The notes under the pieces are model-generated. The model worked only from the letters and a program-made list of their open reading frames with translations, was not told the origin of the DNA and searched no databases. A stretch of DNA of 5,883 bases, taken from assembly GCA_023405875.1 (NCBI GenBank), contig JAEXXN010000349.1:1-5883 (forward strand). The letters are read 5' to 3'. Positions 1 to 5,883 of this stretch are shown piece by piece; the first letter of the stretch is position 1; each line of letters starts with the position of its first letter. A program made the translations under genes and the position numbers. This DNA comes from Bacillota bacterium. Lineage in GTDB: Bacteria > Bacillota > Clostridia > Lutisporales > Lutisporaceae.

Positions 1-120
1 AGAGCGGCAGGCTGGATTACAGGCGGGACAACCAATTCCTCGACACCGTCTTTGGGGATAACCTGTACAAGCTGGGACGCACCGCCTGTGTCAAGCTGGC
101 AGAGGTTTATGCTTCCATGG
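1..120. repeat. Left copy of 120-bp exact terminal direct repeat
   Basis: Bases 1-120 are identical to 5764-5883 by direct reading. The repeat is coding and holds the first helix of a TPR-like pair. An exact end-to-end overlap of this kind is what de Bruijn assemblers leave on a circular or tandemly repeated path. The unit length is then 5763 bp, and the coding frame is kept across the join. A true pair of 120-bp repeats in a linear molecule is possible but less economical. Confidence 0.97.
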
Positions 121-2258
121 GCAGGACATGGCAGGCAAGGGAGCTTTTGAACAGGGGGCTCAGATATGCCTCAAATATTGATACCGACATGCTCAGATTG
201 AGATATGAATATATAGGGTCCCTTGTAAAAGAGGACAATGAGAGGCTTGAAAGCCTGACAAGGCTTTCAGAGCTGATAGAGGCCGTAGAGAACAATGAAA
301 TAAAGTGGAAGATATATAAATCCATAGCAGTAGAGCTGGCAGGGAGGAAAAACTACAGGGAGGCGCTGAAGTACCTGATAACCTCCCTGAACTACCTGAG
401 GAAGCTTGTATATAATGTACCTGACGAATACAAGATCAGATTCATAAATTCACATGGGAGAAGCTCTGTGAAGGAAAGCCTGGCAAGAGTGGCAGAGCTT
501 ATGAGCAGTAACGGAGCAGGACACAAAGAGGCAATGGCACAGATAATGGGCAGGAGGCGTCCGAGCGGACAGGGACTAAGCCTCCAGCTGCATGAAATAG
601 ACAAGTATTTTGACTATACGGAGTACCGGGAAATATACAGGAGGAAGGAAACGGATGAGCCGGAAGTAAGTGAGTGCGTGGATGCAAACTCCCAGGTGAA
701 ATTTCTTGCCAAGATACGGGATATGGTTATCAGGTTCAATGATGATGAGATCAGCAACCTGAAGCATATGATAAACCTGTTTGCAGAGATAACCCAGGCG
801 AAGAATGCATTCGTAGCGACGTTGCAGGAGGACGACAGCCTTAATGTGATAGCCTCCTACAACAGATATACCGAGGTACCCTTCTACAGGTATATGATAG
901 AGCAGGTGAAGCAGAAAAAGGACAGCATAATAGTAAAGGACACCTTCGAATACAATGCCATAAAGGGAGATATACTGATACCCAAGGATATAACGGCAGT
1001 ATTCTGCATACCTGTAATGATATCGGGAGAGAATGACAGCATGGAGCTGGTGGAGGAAAAAAGGAGATACAGGGATCCTGGAAACGGAACAATAATAGCG
1101 TACATATACCTGGATACAGACAGCATAATAAACAACTTCACCCAGGAAAGCAGCCAGTTCTGCATGATGGCGTCAAAGATAGCCTATGTGCTGGTAGACA
1201 ACTACAACATGAAGATAATATCGACAGTAGACAAGCTTACAAGGCTGTATACGAGGAAGCACTTTGAAGCAGCCCTTGCAAATGAGCTGATGTACATGGA
1301 AAAAGAGGGCGGAAAATTCTCAATAATAATGGCAGACATAGACAAGTTCAAAACAGTGAACGACCGGTTCGGACATCAGAAGGGAGACGAAATACTGCAG
1401 AACATAAGCAGTATAATAATGGGAAGCGTGAGAAAAGGGGACGTATGCGGAAGGTACGGAGGGGAAGAGATAATAATACTGCTTCCGGGAACAGATGCAG
1501 AGGGAGGGTATAACGTAGCGGAAAAGATAAGAAAAAAGGTGGAGAATTCAAAGCTGCTGGGCTTGAATACCACCCTGAGCATAAGCCTGGGAATAGCGTC
1601 GTACCCGGAGCACGGAACGTGGGCAAAGGACCTGGTGGATAAAGCGGACCAGGCGCTGTACCATGTAAAGGAATCGGGAAGGAACGGAAGCAGGATATAC
1701 GAAGTAAACATGGCAAAGAATACAAAGAGGATAGACAAGCTGGCGGGAATAATATCAGGGAACCTGGTGGAGGACCAGAGAAAAGTAGAGACGATGCTTG
1801 AGATACTGGAGCTGCAGAGAGACAGGGAGAAGAGCCGGGAAGAGAAGCTGTTCAGCTTTCTTGGAAGGATAATAGAGGTATCTGAAGCCCATACGGGAGG
1901 AATCTTCTATGTAGAGGAAACAAAAGAAGGAGAGGCGGGCATAAGCGGTAAGCTGCTGAGGAAGAAGCTTGTGGACAGGGAAGTATCTGAAGCGTATTAC
2001 AATGAAAGCATATTGCAGAGATGCATAGAGACGGGGGTGGGAGAATACCAGATAGACTGGAGCGGATATCCTGGAGTGGATTCACTGACAGGAATGCCGG
2101 ACTGGCAGTCTGTGATAGCGGTACCGATGACTGAGAAGGGAAGGCTGATGGGAGTGGTGTACCTGTCGGTGCCGATAAAGAACAAGGAGTTTGATGCAGG
2201 CACCTTCAATTACGTCAAGACCCTGTCGGAGTTCATGTCTCCGATGTTAAGAAACTGA
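1..2258 (+). CDS. C-terminal part of the same protein: TPR end - GAF - GGDEF diguanylate cyclase - GAF (open at left edge)
   Basis: The frame is open from base 3 to TGA 2256-2258. ATG 117 is internal: it falls within a TPR helix pair (ACVKLAEVYASMG, then TWQARELLNRG) and has no Shine-Dalgarno. Numbered in the joined 1822-residue protein: TPR-like helices to about 1240; charged linker; GAF-like domain 1317-1473; GGDEF domain 1481-1640; helical linker about 1655-1680; second GAF-like domain about 1684-1820. The GGDEF domain has the entry motif DKLTRLYTRKHF, metal/substrate motif DIDKFKTVND (D1516-D1525), signature GGEEI (1557-1561) and RKGD (1548-1551) five residues before it, which is the RxxD product-inhibition site. 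It should make c-di-GMP from two GTP in the cytoplasm, gated by GAF ligands or partners. Isoleucine codons from 768 onward are almost all ATA, unlike the N-terminal part. The cyclase call is strong; the GAF calls rest on fold-like pattern, not ligand residues. Confidence 0.9.
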   Translation, partial: SGRLDYRRDNQFLDTVFGDNLYKLGRTACVKLAEVYASMGRTWQARELLNRGLRYASNIDTDMLRLRYEYIGSLVKEDNERLESLTRLSELIEAVENNEIKWKIYKSIAVELAGRKNYREALKYLITSLNYLRKLVYNVPDEYKIRFINSHGRSSVKESLARVAELMSSNGAGHKEAMAQIMGRRRPSGQGLSLQLHEIDKYFDYTEYREIYRRKETDEPEVSECVDANSQVKFLAKIRDMVIRFNDDEISNLKHMINLFAEITQAKNAFVATLQEDDSLNVIASYNRYTEVPFYRYMIEQVKQKKDSIIVKDTFEYNAIKGDILIPKDITAVFCIPVMISGENDSMELVEEKRRYRDPGNGTIIAYIYLDTDSIINNFTQESSQFCMMASKIAYVLVDNYNMKIISTVDKLTRLYTRKHFEAALANELMYMEKEGGKFSIIMADIDKFKTVNDRFGHQKGDEILQNISSIIMGSVRKGDVCGRYGGEEIIILLPGTDAEGGYNVAEKIRKKVENSKLLGLNTTLSISLGIASYPEHGTWAKDLVDKADQALYHVKESGRNGSRIYEVNMAKNTKRIDKLAGIISGNLVEDQRKVETMLEILELQRDREKSREEKLFSFLGRIIEVSEAHTGGIFYVEETKEGEAGISGKLLRKKLVDREVSEAYYNESILQRCIETGVGEYQIDWSGYPGVDSLTGMPDWQSVIAVPMTEKGRLMGVVYLSVPIKNKEFDAGTFNYVKTLSEFMSPMLRN

Positions 2259-2269
2259 ATAATACATAT

Positions 2270-2352
2270 GCAGCATGTACAAGTGCTTATTAACACAACA
2301 AATTCTAATCTTTCATAGAGTTAATAATTACCTGTACATGTTGTTATTTTTT
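2270..2352 (+). terminator. Probable rho-independent terminator: long nested hairpin plus six-U tract
   Basis: The outer stem pairs 2270-2281 with 2333-2344 (core CATGTACA / TGTACATG, with two G-U pairs further out). After a symmetric 5 x 5 internal loop, an inner stem pairs TTATTAAC (2287-2294) with GTTAATAA (2320-2327). TCTA 2304-2307 can pair with TAGA 2316-2319 in the remaining loop. TTTTTT at 2347-2352 follows. It begins about 12 nt after the stop codon, as expected for this gene's terminator. The stems are AU-rich and the hairpin is long, so efficiency is uncertain. The TGTACA palindrome in each arm could alternatively be a protein-binding dyad. Confidence 0.6.
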
Positions 2353-2370
2353 ATGCAAATATGATAAAAT
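2341..2370 (+). promoter_or_regulatory. Candidate vegetative (sigma-A type) promoter with extended -10
   Basis: TTGTTA (2341-2346; 4 of 6 matches to TTGACA) lies 18 nt before TAAAAT (2365-2370; 5 of 6 to TATAAT). A TG at 2362-2363 sits one base before the -10, giving an extended -10 element. Transcription would start near 2377, leaving a 5' leader of roughly 175 nt. The -35 overlaps the downstream arm and U-tract of the preceding hairpin. Other AT-rich hexamers occur downstream, so this is the best candidate, not a certain one. Confidence 0.42.
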
Positions 2371-2450
2371 AAGTACAGTCCACATCTATATATTTTACGA
2401 GACACTATATCCTATTTATTCAAATTAATGTCGTTTCTATGCAATACTAC

Positions 2451-2485
2451 TAAATTCCTGAAATAAATTAGAAATAAATTCCTGA
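2451..2485. repeat. 11-bp direct repeat TAAATTCCTGA, 24 bp apart
   Basis: TAAATTCCTGA occurs at 2451-2461 and exactly again at 2475-2485. Both copies lie in the leader between the promoter candidate and the start codon. Containing CCTGA, they are less likely than pure A/T words to be chance. They could be regulator half-sites or a small duplication; no known operator is recognised. Confidence 0.5.
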
Positions 2486-2501
2486 GTGGATTAAATAAAT
2501 T
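2461..2501. repeat. Three copies of AAATAAATT at 11- and 21-bp spacing
   Basis: The 9-mer AAATAAATT is at 2461-2469, 2472-2480 and 2493-2501. Start-to-start distances of 11 and 21 bp are near one and two helical turns, so the copies face the same side of the DNA. Phased A/T words can bend DNA or recruit a regulator, but low-complexity AT sequence can produce this by chance. The middle copy overlaps the second TAAATTCCTGA. Confidence 0.45.
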
Positions 2502-2520
2502 TAAGGCAGCAGATAGTATT

Positions 2521-2536
2521 CATACAGATTTGTATG
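2521..2536 (+). promoter_or_regulatory. Small perfect hairpin just upstream of the ribosome binding site
   Basis: CATACA (2521-2526) and TGTATG (2531-2536) form a perfect 6-bp inverted repeat with a GATT loop, ending three bases before the G-run of the Shine-Dalgarno. An alternative pairing of CAGA 2525-2528 with TCTG 2537-2540 would reach the first G of that run. It may modulate translation or be an operator. The stem is short and AU-rich, so an RNA role is only suggested. Confidence 0.35.
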
Positions 2537-2539
2537 TCT

Positions 2540-2555
2540 GGGGGAATAAGAATTG
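2540..2555 (+). promoter_or_regulatory. Ribosome binding site fixing the TTG start
   Basis: GGGGG at 2540-2544 lies 8 nt before TTG 2553-2555, a good Shine-Dalgarno distance. TAA at 2547-2549 is in the same frame, so TTG 2553 is the first possible start. The next candidate, ATG 2583, has only AAGG placed too close upstream, and would remove the start of the first strand of the kinase-like fold. Confidence 0.7.
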
Positions 2556-5500
2556 CAGTTCATAAACACCCAATACAAGGTTATGTCAATCAGTAACGAG
2601 GATCGTTACGGAAGTACCGCAGTTGTTGAGGATACCATAAAAGGCCATATGGTCAAAAATCTCAGGATAATAAACAATCAGAAGGAAACTCAGGATTTTA
2701 TAGAATACATGAAATGCAACATGTTTGAATATAAAAATCTGAACCATCCCAATCTAATAACCTTCTATTTTTTCAATAAAATAAAGGAAATAGATACAAA
2801 GCCGGTAGTTGCCAACAAATACTATTACACCTATGAAAACTTCGACGGTGTAAGTCTTTTTGAGTTTGTCAAAAACCAGAGCTTTGATACACTTCTGGAT
2901 ATTACCCTTCAGTTTTGCTCATTGGTAAAATACCTGCACTTAAGGGGATTTTTACTCTGCAGCGTAAGTATCAATGAACTCTTTGTCGTCTATGAGAAGG
3001 ACAGGCCGCTCCTGAAGGTAGCCAAGCTCCCCTATATTTTAGGTACCGAGAGGTCTGTTATATTTGACAGGGAAAATAATTATTTCAAATCCCCTGAAGC
3101 CTTTCAATTTGGGGATTATTCGAGAGCCTCGGATATTTATCTTATAGGCTCGCTTATGTTCTATATTTTCAGCAAGGTCAATGTCCTGGGCTCCAACTTC
3201 AGGGAAGATCTTGAAAGGTTCGGGGCATCAGAGGATAAAAGCTCTGCCCTGATAAGAGACATAATCAGGAGATGTACTGCTTTAAAGCCGGAAAGCAGAT
3301 ATGCGGGAGTAGAAAAGATAGTAGATGAAATCAACAGAAAATTAAACGTGAAATTCAATATTATAGATAAGAAGCGGCTTCAGAAGCTTCCGCGTTTTAT
3401 GACAGGACTTGTATCCAGGGAACACCATTTTAAAAAGCTGGTAAGCTCGGCAAAGGCGTATCTCTATGATGCCAAGCCCTGCCCCAAGGTTATGATAGTC
3501 AAGGGGGGAATGGGAACCGGCAAATCGGTCTTCCTGAAGGCGGCTACATACAGGCTTGAGCAGGAAGGCATCCTGGTAACCTATAATACCCTCACGGAGG
3601 ATTTATCAAGCAGCTTCTATTATATAATGATGCTGATCAAGGATATAATAAGGTCGACAGACAAGGATATCATTGAGAAATACATAACGGATATAGCTTG
3701 CATAATACCTGAGATAACCAATGCACCGGCAGTACCCTCCTCCATTAACATAATCAAGCAGGAGGACAAGGTCAGGCTTATATACAGGCTTGGTAATTTC
3801 ATACTTGAGGCTTCTGCAGGAAACTCCTTTGTAATATCAGTAAACGGATTTGAATTTATTGATGAGGATTCCCTTTATGTCCTGAATTATATTATCAGAA
3901 ATGAAGGAAAAGGGAAAATATACATCCTGCTGGGATCAGGAATCCAGGATATTGAGGAAAATGCCAAGCTTAAGACCTTGTTCAGTTCTTTGAATGAAAT
4001 CGGTTTTGCAGAGACTATCGAGCTTAATAATTTCAATATAAATGAAACAGCGGAATACATAAGGCGTTTGCTGGGCATGGACAGGTCATGCCTTGATTTT
4101 GCTGCCAAGGTATATAAGGAGACAGAGGGAAATCCGAGATTCATATATGAAATAATATACTTCCTGGTTATAAACAACCATATCTATGTCAGCGATAAAG
4201 GAGAATGGGTTCTGGATAAGGTGGATTTCAACGCTTTGAACCTGTCCTTTAACATTGATAATATGGTACTGGATAAAATAAACAAGCTGAGCCCCGAGCA
4301 GAATCAGATCATAGAGCTGGTATCGATATTTAATACAGCGGTATCCTCCGATATACTGCAAAAAATGCTTGAGGTCAGCGGTGACAAGCTTGATGAACCC
4401 CTTGTCCAGCTGGACACCATGAATATACTGTCAAGAAAAGTGGATGATTGGGGAATATCCTACGATTTCAGCTCGATAAATCTGAAAAAATCAATTTATG
4501 AGAGGATACCGCAGGAGAAAAGGAATAAATATCATCTGGCAGCGTCTTATATACTAGAGGAGAAATTCACAAGGGAAAACAGGGAGAATAAGGATGAGCT
4601 CGTTTTCCATATGATAAAGTCAATGAGGTTCAAGGAAGCCATTGAATATCTCATGAATGCCGCTGATAACATGATAGCAAGCAATCTGGTGAACCAGGCC
4701 ATCCAGTTCCTTGAGCAGTCGTACAACCTGTTTGACCGGGATAATGTAAGCAATGAGAAGCTTATGGTATGCAGCAAGCTGGGAGAGCTGTATGAGCAGA
4801 TAGGTGAATACAGCAGGTCGATGCATCTTTATGGAGAGGTTGAAAGTGCGGCAGACCGGGCAAACAACCTGAAGGTACTTATAGATGTATATATAAGGCG
4901 TTTCTCTCTTTCCTACAAGACAGACGACAAGAAGAGCGCCATTCAATATGCGGTCAGGGCAAAAAAGCTATTGAAGCGGATTTCATATCCTGAAGGGCTG
5001 TATGAGCTGACAATAAGCCTTAACGAAATCATGTCGAACAAAAGGAAATATGATTCCTATATCAGGATACTTGAAAGTATTCTGAATATCATAGACAAGG
5101 AAAAGTTTAAAACCTATTATGCAAGGATACTTGTGATGTATGGAAGGGCTATATGCAACAGGAACAGATATAAGGAAGGCCTTGCGCTGCTGATCAAGGG
5201 TATGGCCATGCTTGAAAAGCTTTGTGAATTCAGGCATATGCCCTTTATATTGAATTCGATAGGCTATGTATATTCTGAATACTATAATGACATGCAAAAA
5301 TCCAGGGAGTATTATGAAAGGTGCCTGAGTGTAAGCCTGAAGCTGAACAATCTGGGAATGATGGAAAGAAGCTATAATAACGTCGCAGAGATATACAGGA
5401 TAGAAGACCGATACAGTGAAGCCATAGAGTACTACAACAAGGGGCTTGAGGTAGTGAACATATCCCAGAGCATGGTTATAAAAGGGCTGCTCAATATCAA

Positions 5501-5883
5501 TCTGATAATCGCCAGCACCGAGATGGAGGATTACAGGAATGCGGTCATCTATATAAATACCTCCCAGGAGATACTTAACAATCTCAAGGATTCAGGGAAT
5601 ATCATGAAATTCTTTTATCAGCACAAGGCGGAGTTCTGCTATACCATGGGAGAATATGAAGAGTCCTCGGAATATGCACAGAAGTCGGTGGATATGTGTA
5701 TAAGCTGGGGGATCACACAGGACTATGAAGCAGATTTTGTGAAGCTTATGTCGGAAATACAGCAGAGCGGCAGGCTGGATTACAGGCGGGACAACCAATT
5801 CCTCGACACCGTCTTTGGGGATAACCTGTACAAGCTGGGACGCACCGCCTGTGTCAAGCTGGCAGAGGTTTATGCTTCCATGG
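2553..5883 (+). CDS. N-terminal 1110 codons of a giant sensory diguanylate cyclase: pseudokinase - AAA_16/STAND NTPase - TPR (runs off right edge)
   Basis: Open from TTG 2553 to the window end with no stop. An in-frame TAA at 2547-2549 bars any earlier start, and a GGGGG Shine-Dalgarno lies 8 nt upstream. The alternative ATG 2583 would cut into the first kinase strand. Domains by residue: 8-264, protein-kinase fold with VK35, LNHPN (63-67), SPE (180-182), SDIYLIG (193-199) and R249, but HRD and DFG are lost. 286-540, AAA_16/STAND-like NTPase with an 'SRE' entry (288-290), Walker A GGMGTGKS (318-325), weak Walker B VNGFEFIDEDSL (430-441) and a GNPRF motif near 526. 578-680, winged-helix-like region typical after such NTPases (LSPEQ, YERIP, EKRNKYHLAA). 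From about 685, helical TPR-like repeats, clearest at 940-969. No signal peptide or membrane segment, so cytoplasmic. The frame matches the segment ending at 2258, and I infer one gene. Domain order is confident; the ligand is unknown. Confidence 0.88.
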   Translation, partial: MQFINTQYKVMSISNEDRYGSTAVVEDTIKGHMVKNLRIINNQKETQDFIEYMKCNMFEYKNLNHPNLITFYFFNKIKEIDTKPVVANKYYYTYENFDGVSLFEFVKNQSFDTLLDITLQFCSLVKYLHLRGFLLCSVSINELFVVYEKDRPLLKVAKLPYILGTERSVIFDRENNYFKSPEAFQFGDYSRASDIYLIGSLMFYIFSKVNVLGSNFREDLERFGASEDKSSALIRDIIRRCTALKPESRYAGVEKIVDEINRKLNVKFNIIDKKRLQKLPRFMTGLVSREHHFKKLVSSAKAYLYDAKPCPKVMIVKGGMGTGKSVFLKAATYRLEQEGILVTYNTLTEDLSSSFYYIMMLIKDIIRSTDKDIIEKYITDIACIIPEITNAPAVPSSINIIKQEDKVRLIYRLGNFILEASAGNSFVISVNGFEFIDEDSLYVLNYIIRNEGKGKIYILLGSGIQDIEENAKLKTLFSSLNEIGFAETIELNNFNINETAEYIRRLLGMDRSCLDFAAKVYKETEGNPRFIYEIIYFLVINNHIYVSDKGEWVLDKVDFNALNLSFNIDNMVLDKINKLSPEQNQIIELVSIFNTAVSSDILQKMLEVSGDKLDEPLVQLDTMNILSRKVDDWGISYDFSSINLKKSIYERIPQEKRNKYHLAASYILEEKFTRENRENKDELVFHMIKSMRFKEAIEYLMNAADNMIASNLVNQAIQFLEQSYNLFDRDNVSNEKLMVCSKLGELYEQIGEYSRSMHLYGEVESAADRANNLKVLIDVYIRRFSLSYKTDDKKSAIQYAVRAKKLLKRISYPEGLYELTISLNEIMSNKRKYDSYIRILESILNIIDKEKFKTYYARILVMYGRAICNRNRYKEGLALLIKGMAMLEKLCEFRHMPFILNSIGYVYSEYYNDMQKSREYYERCLSVSLKLNNLGMMERSYNNVAEIYRIEDRYSEAIEYYNKGLEVVNISQSMVIKGLLNINLIIASTEMEDYRNAVIYINTSQEILNNLKDSGNIMKFFYQHKAEFCYTMGEYEESSEYAQKSVDMCISWGITQDYEADFVKLMSEIQQSGRLDYRRDNQFLDTVFGDNLYKLGRTACVKLAEVYASM
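5764..5883. repeat. Right copy of 120-bp exact terminal direct repeat
   Basis: This is the same 120 bases as 1-120, ending exactly at the window end. The reading frame from TTG 2553 passes through it in the same phase as the frame entering the left copy: ATG 5880 corresponds to ATG 117. Trimming one copy gives the non-redundant 5763-bp unit. Confidence 0.97.

Larger units (their letters stand above)
2259..2552. other. Sole intergenic region (294 bp), AT-rich, non-coding
   Basis: This is the only non-coding stretch, between the TGA at 2256-2258 and the TTG at 2553. It is clearly more AT-rich than the gene, and I see no credible ORF on either strand. It holds, in order, a nested hairpin with a U-tract, a promoter candidate overlapping that U-tract, short AT-rich direct repeats, a small hairpin and the ribosome binding site. 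If the unit is circular or tandem, this region both ends one copy of the gene and starts the next. I found no iterons, DnaA-box cluster or other origin-like array. Confidence 0.85.

Noticed and set aside
115..120. CCATGG at the end of the repeat, as if the ends were NcoI-cut
   Set aside because: The window starts at an unrelated sequence and the site is internal to coding sequence in both copies, so a single six-base match is probably chance.
1348..1738. Long antisense ORFs (up to about 125 codons) opposite the GGDEF domain
   Set aside because: They are shadows of a T-poor, purine-rich coding strand; their translations are low-complexity Ser/Pro/Leu-rich with no recognisable domain or ribosome binding site.
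117..2258. A separate 713-aa protein starting at ATG 117
   Set aside because: The frame is open to the left edge, ATG 117 lies inside a TPR helix pair and has no Shine-Dalgarno. The frame is continuous with the ORF from 2553 across the terminal repeat.
2353..2552. c-di-GMP riboswitch (GEMM-I or class II) in the leader of the cyclase gene
   Set aside because: I looked because such genes are sometimes controlled this way, but the conserved GEMM core words and the paired helices are absent from this AT-rich leader.
2259..2552. Replication origin of a small plasmid
   Set aside because: The AT-richness and short repeats are suggestive, but there is no Rep gene anywhere in the unit, no iteron array with typical 18-22-bp units, and no recognisable nick site.
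3887..5297. Several antisense ORFs of 76-108 codons opposite the NTPase and TPR region
   Set aside because: They overlap a strong sense ORF with clear domains, show no family resemblance and have no promoter or Shine-Dalgarno.

Overview
The window is best read as one closed unit: a single very large signalling gene plus one intergenic control region. Bases 1-120 recur exactly at 5764-5883, so the sequence closes on itself with a period of 5763 bp (divisible by 3). The reading frame that enters the left edge and stops at 2258 is the same frame that opens at 2553 and runs off the right edge. Joined across the repeat, the two pieces make one uninterrupted ORF of 1822 codons plus stop. No other gene, replication protein, mobilisation protein, transposase, tRNA or CRISPR array is visible.

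The organism looks like a low-to-moderate GC Firmicute, probably Clostridia. This rests on an AT-rich intergenic region, heavy use of ATA (Ile) and AGA/AGG (Arg), a TTG start with a G-rich Shine-Dalgarno, and a giant soluble GGDEF protein. It is inference; no taxonomic marker is present.

Layout: 1-2258 encodes the C-terminal part (end of a TPR-like repeat array, GAF-like domain, GGDEF domain, second GAF-like domain). 2259-2552 is intergenic, with a nested hairpin plus U-tract (probable terminator), an extended -10 promoter candidate, short AT-rich repeats and a small hairpin next to the ribosome binding site. 2553-5883 encodes the N-terminal part (protein-kinase-like domain, AAA_16/STAND-type NTPase, winged-helix-like region, then TPR-like repeats).

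Functionally it reads as a cytoplasmic diguanylate cyclase with a large sensory front end. The kinase-like domain lacks its catalytic residues (HRD and DFG both lost), and the NTPase keeps Walker A but has a degenerate Walker B. The GGDEF domain keeps its metal/GTP residues, a GGEEI signature and an RxxD inhibitory site. Degenerate upstream modules would act as switches or scaffolds, and c-di-GMP synthesis would be the output. The layout parallels the Pkinase-AAA-GAF-histidine kinase hybrids (HstK type) of cyanobacteria, with GGDEF in place of the histidine kinase.

Whether the 5763-bp unit is a real circle, a collapsed tandem array of the gene, or an assembly loop cannot be decided from sequence alone. 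A one-gene circle with no replication functions makes a chromosomal tandem duplication or assembly loop more likely than a plasmid.
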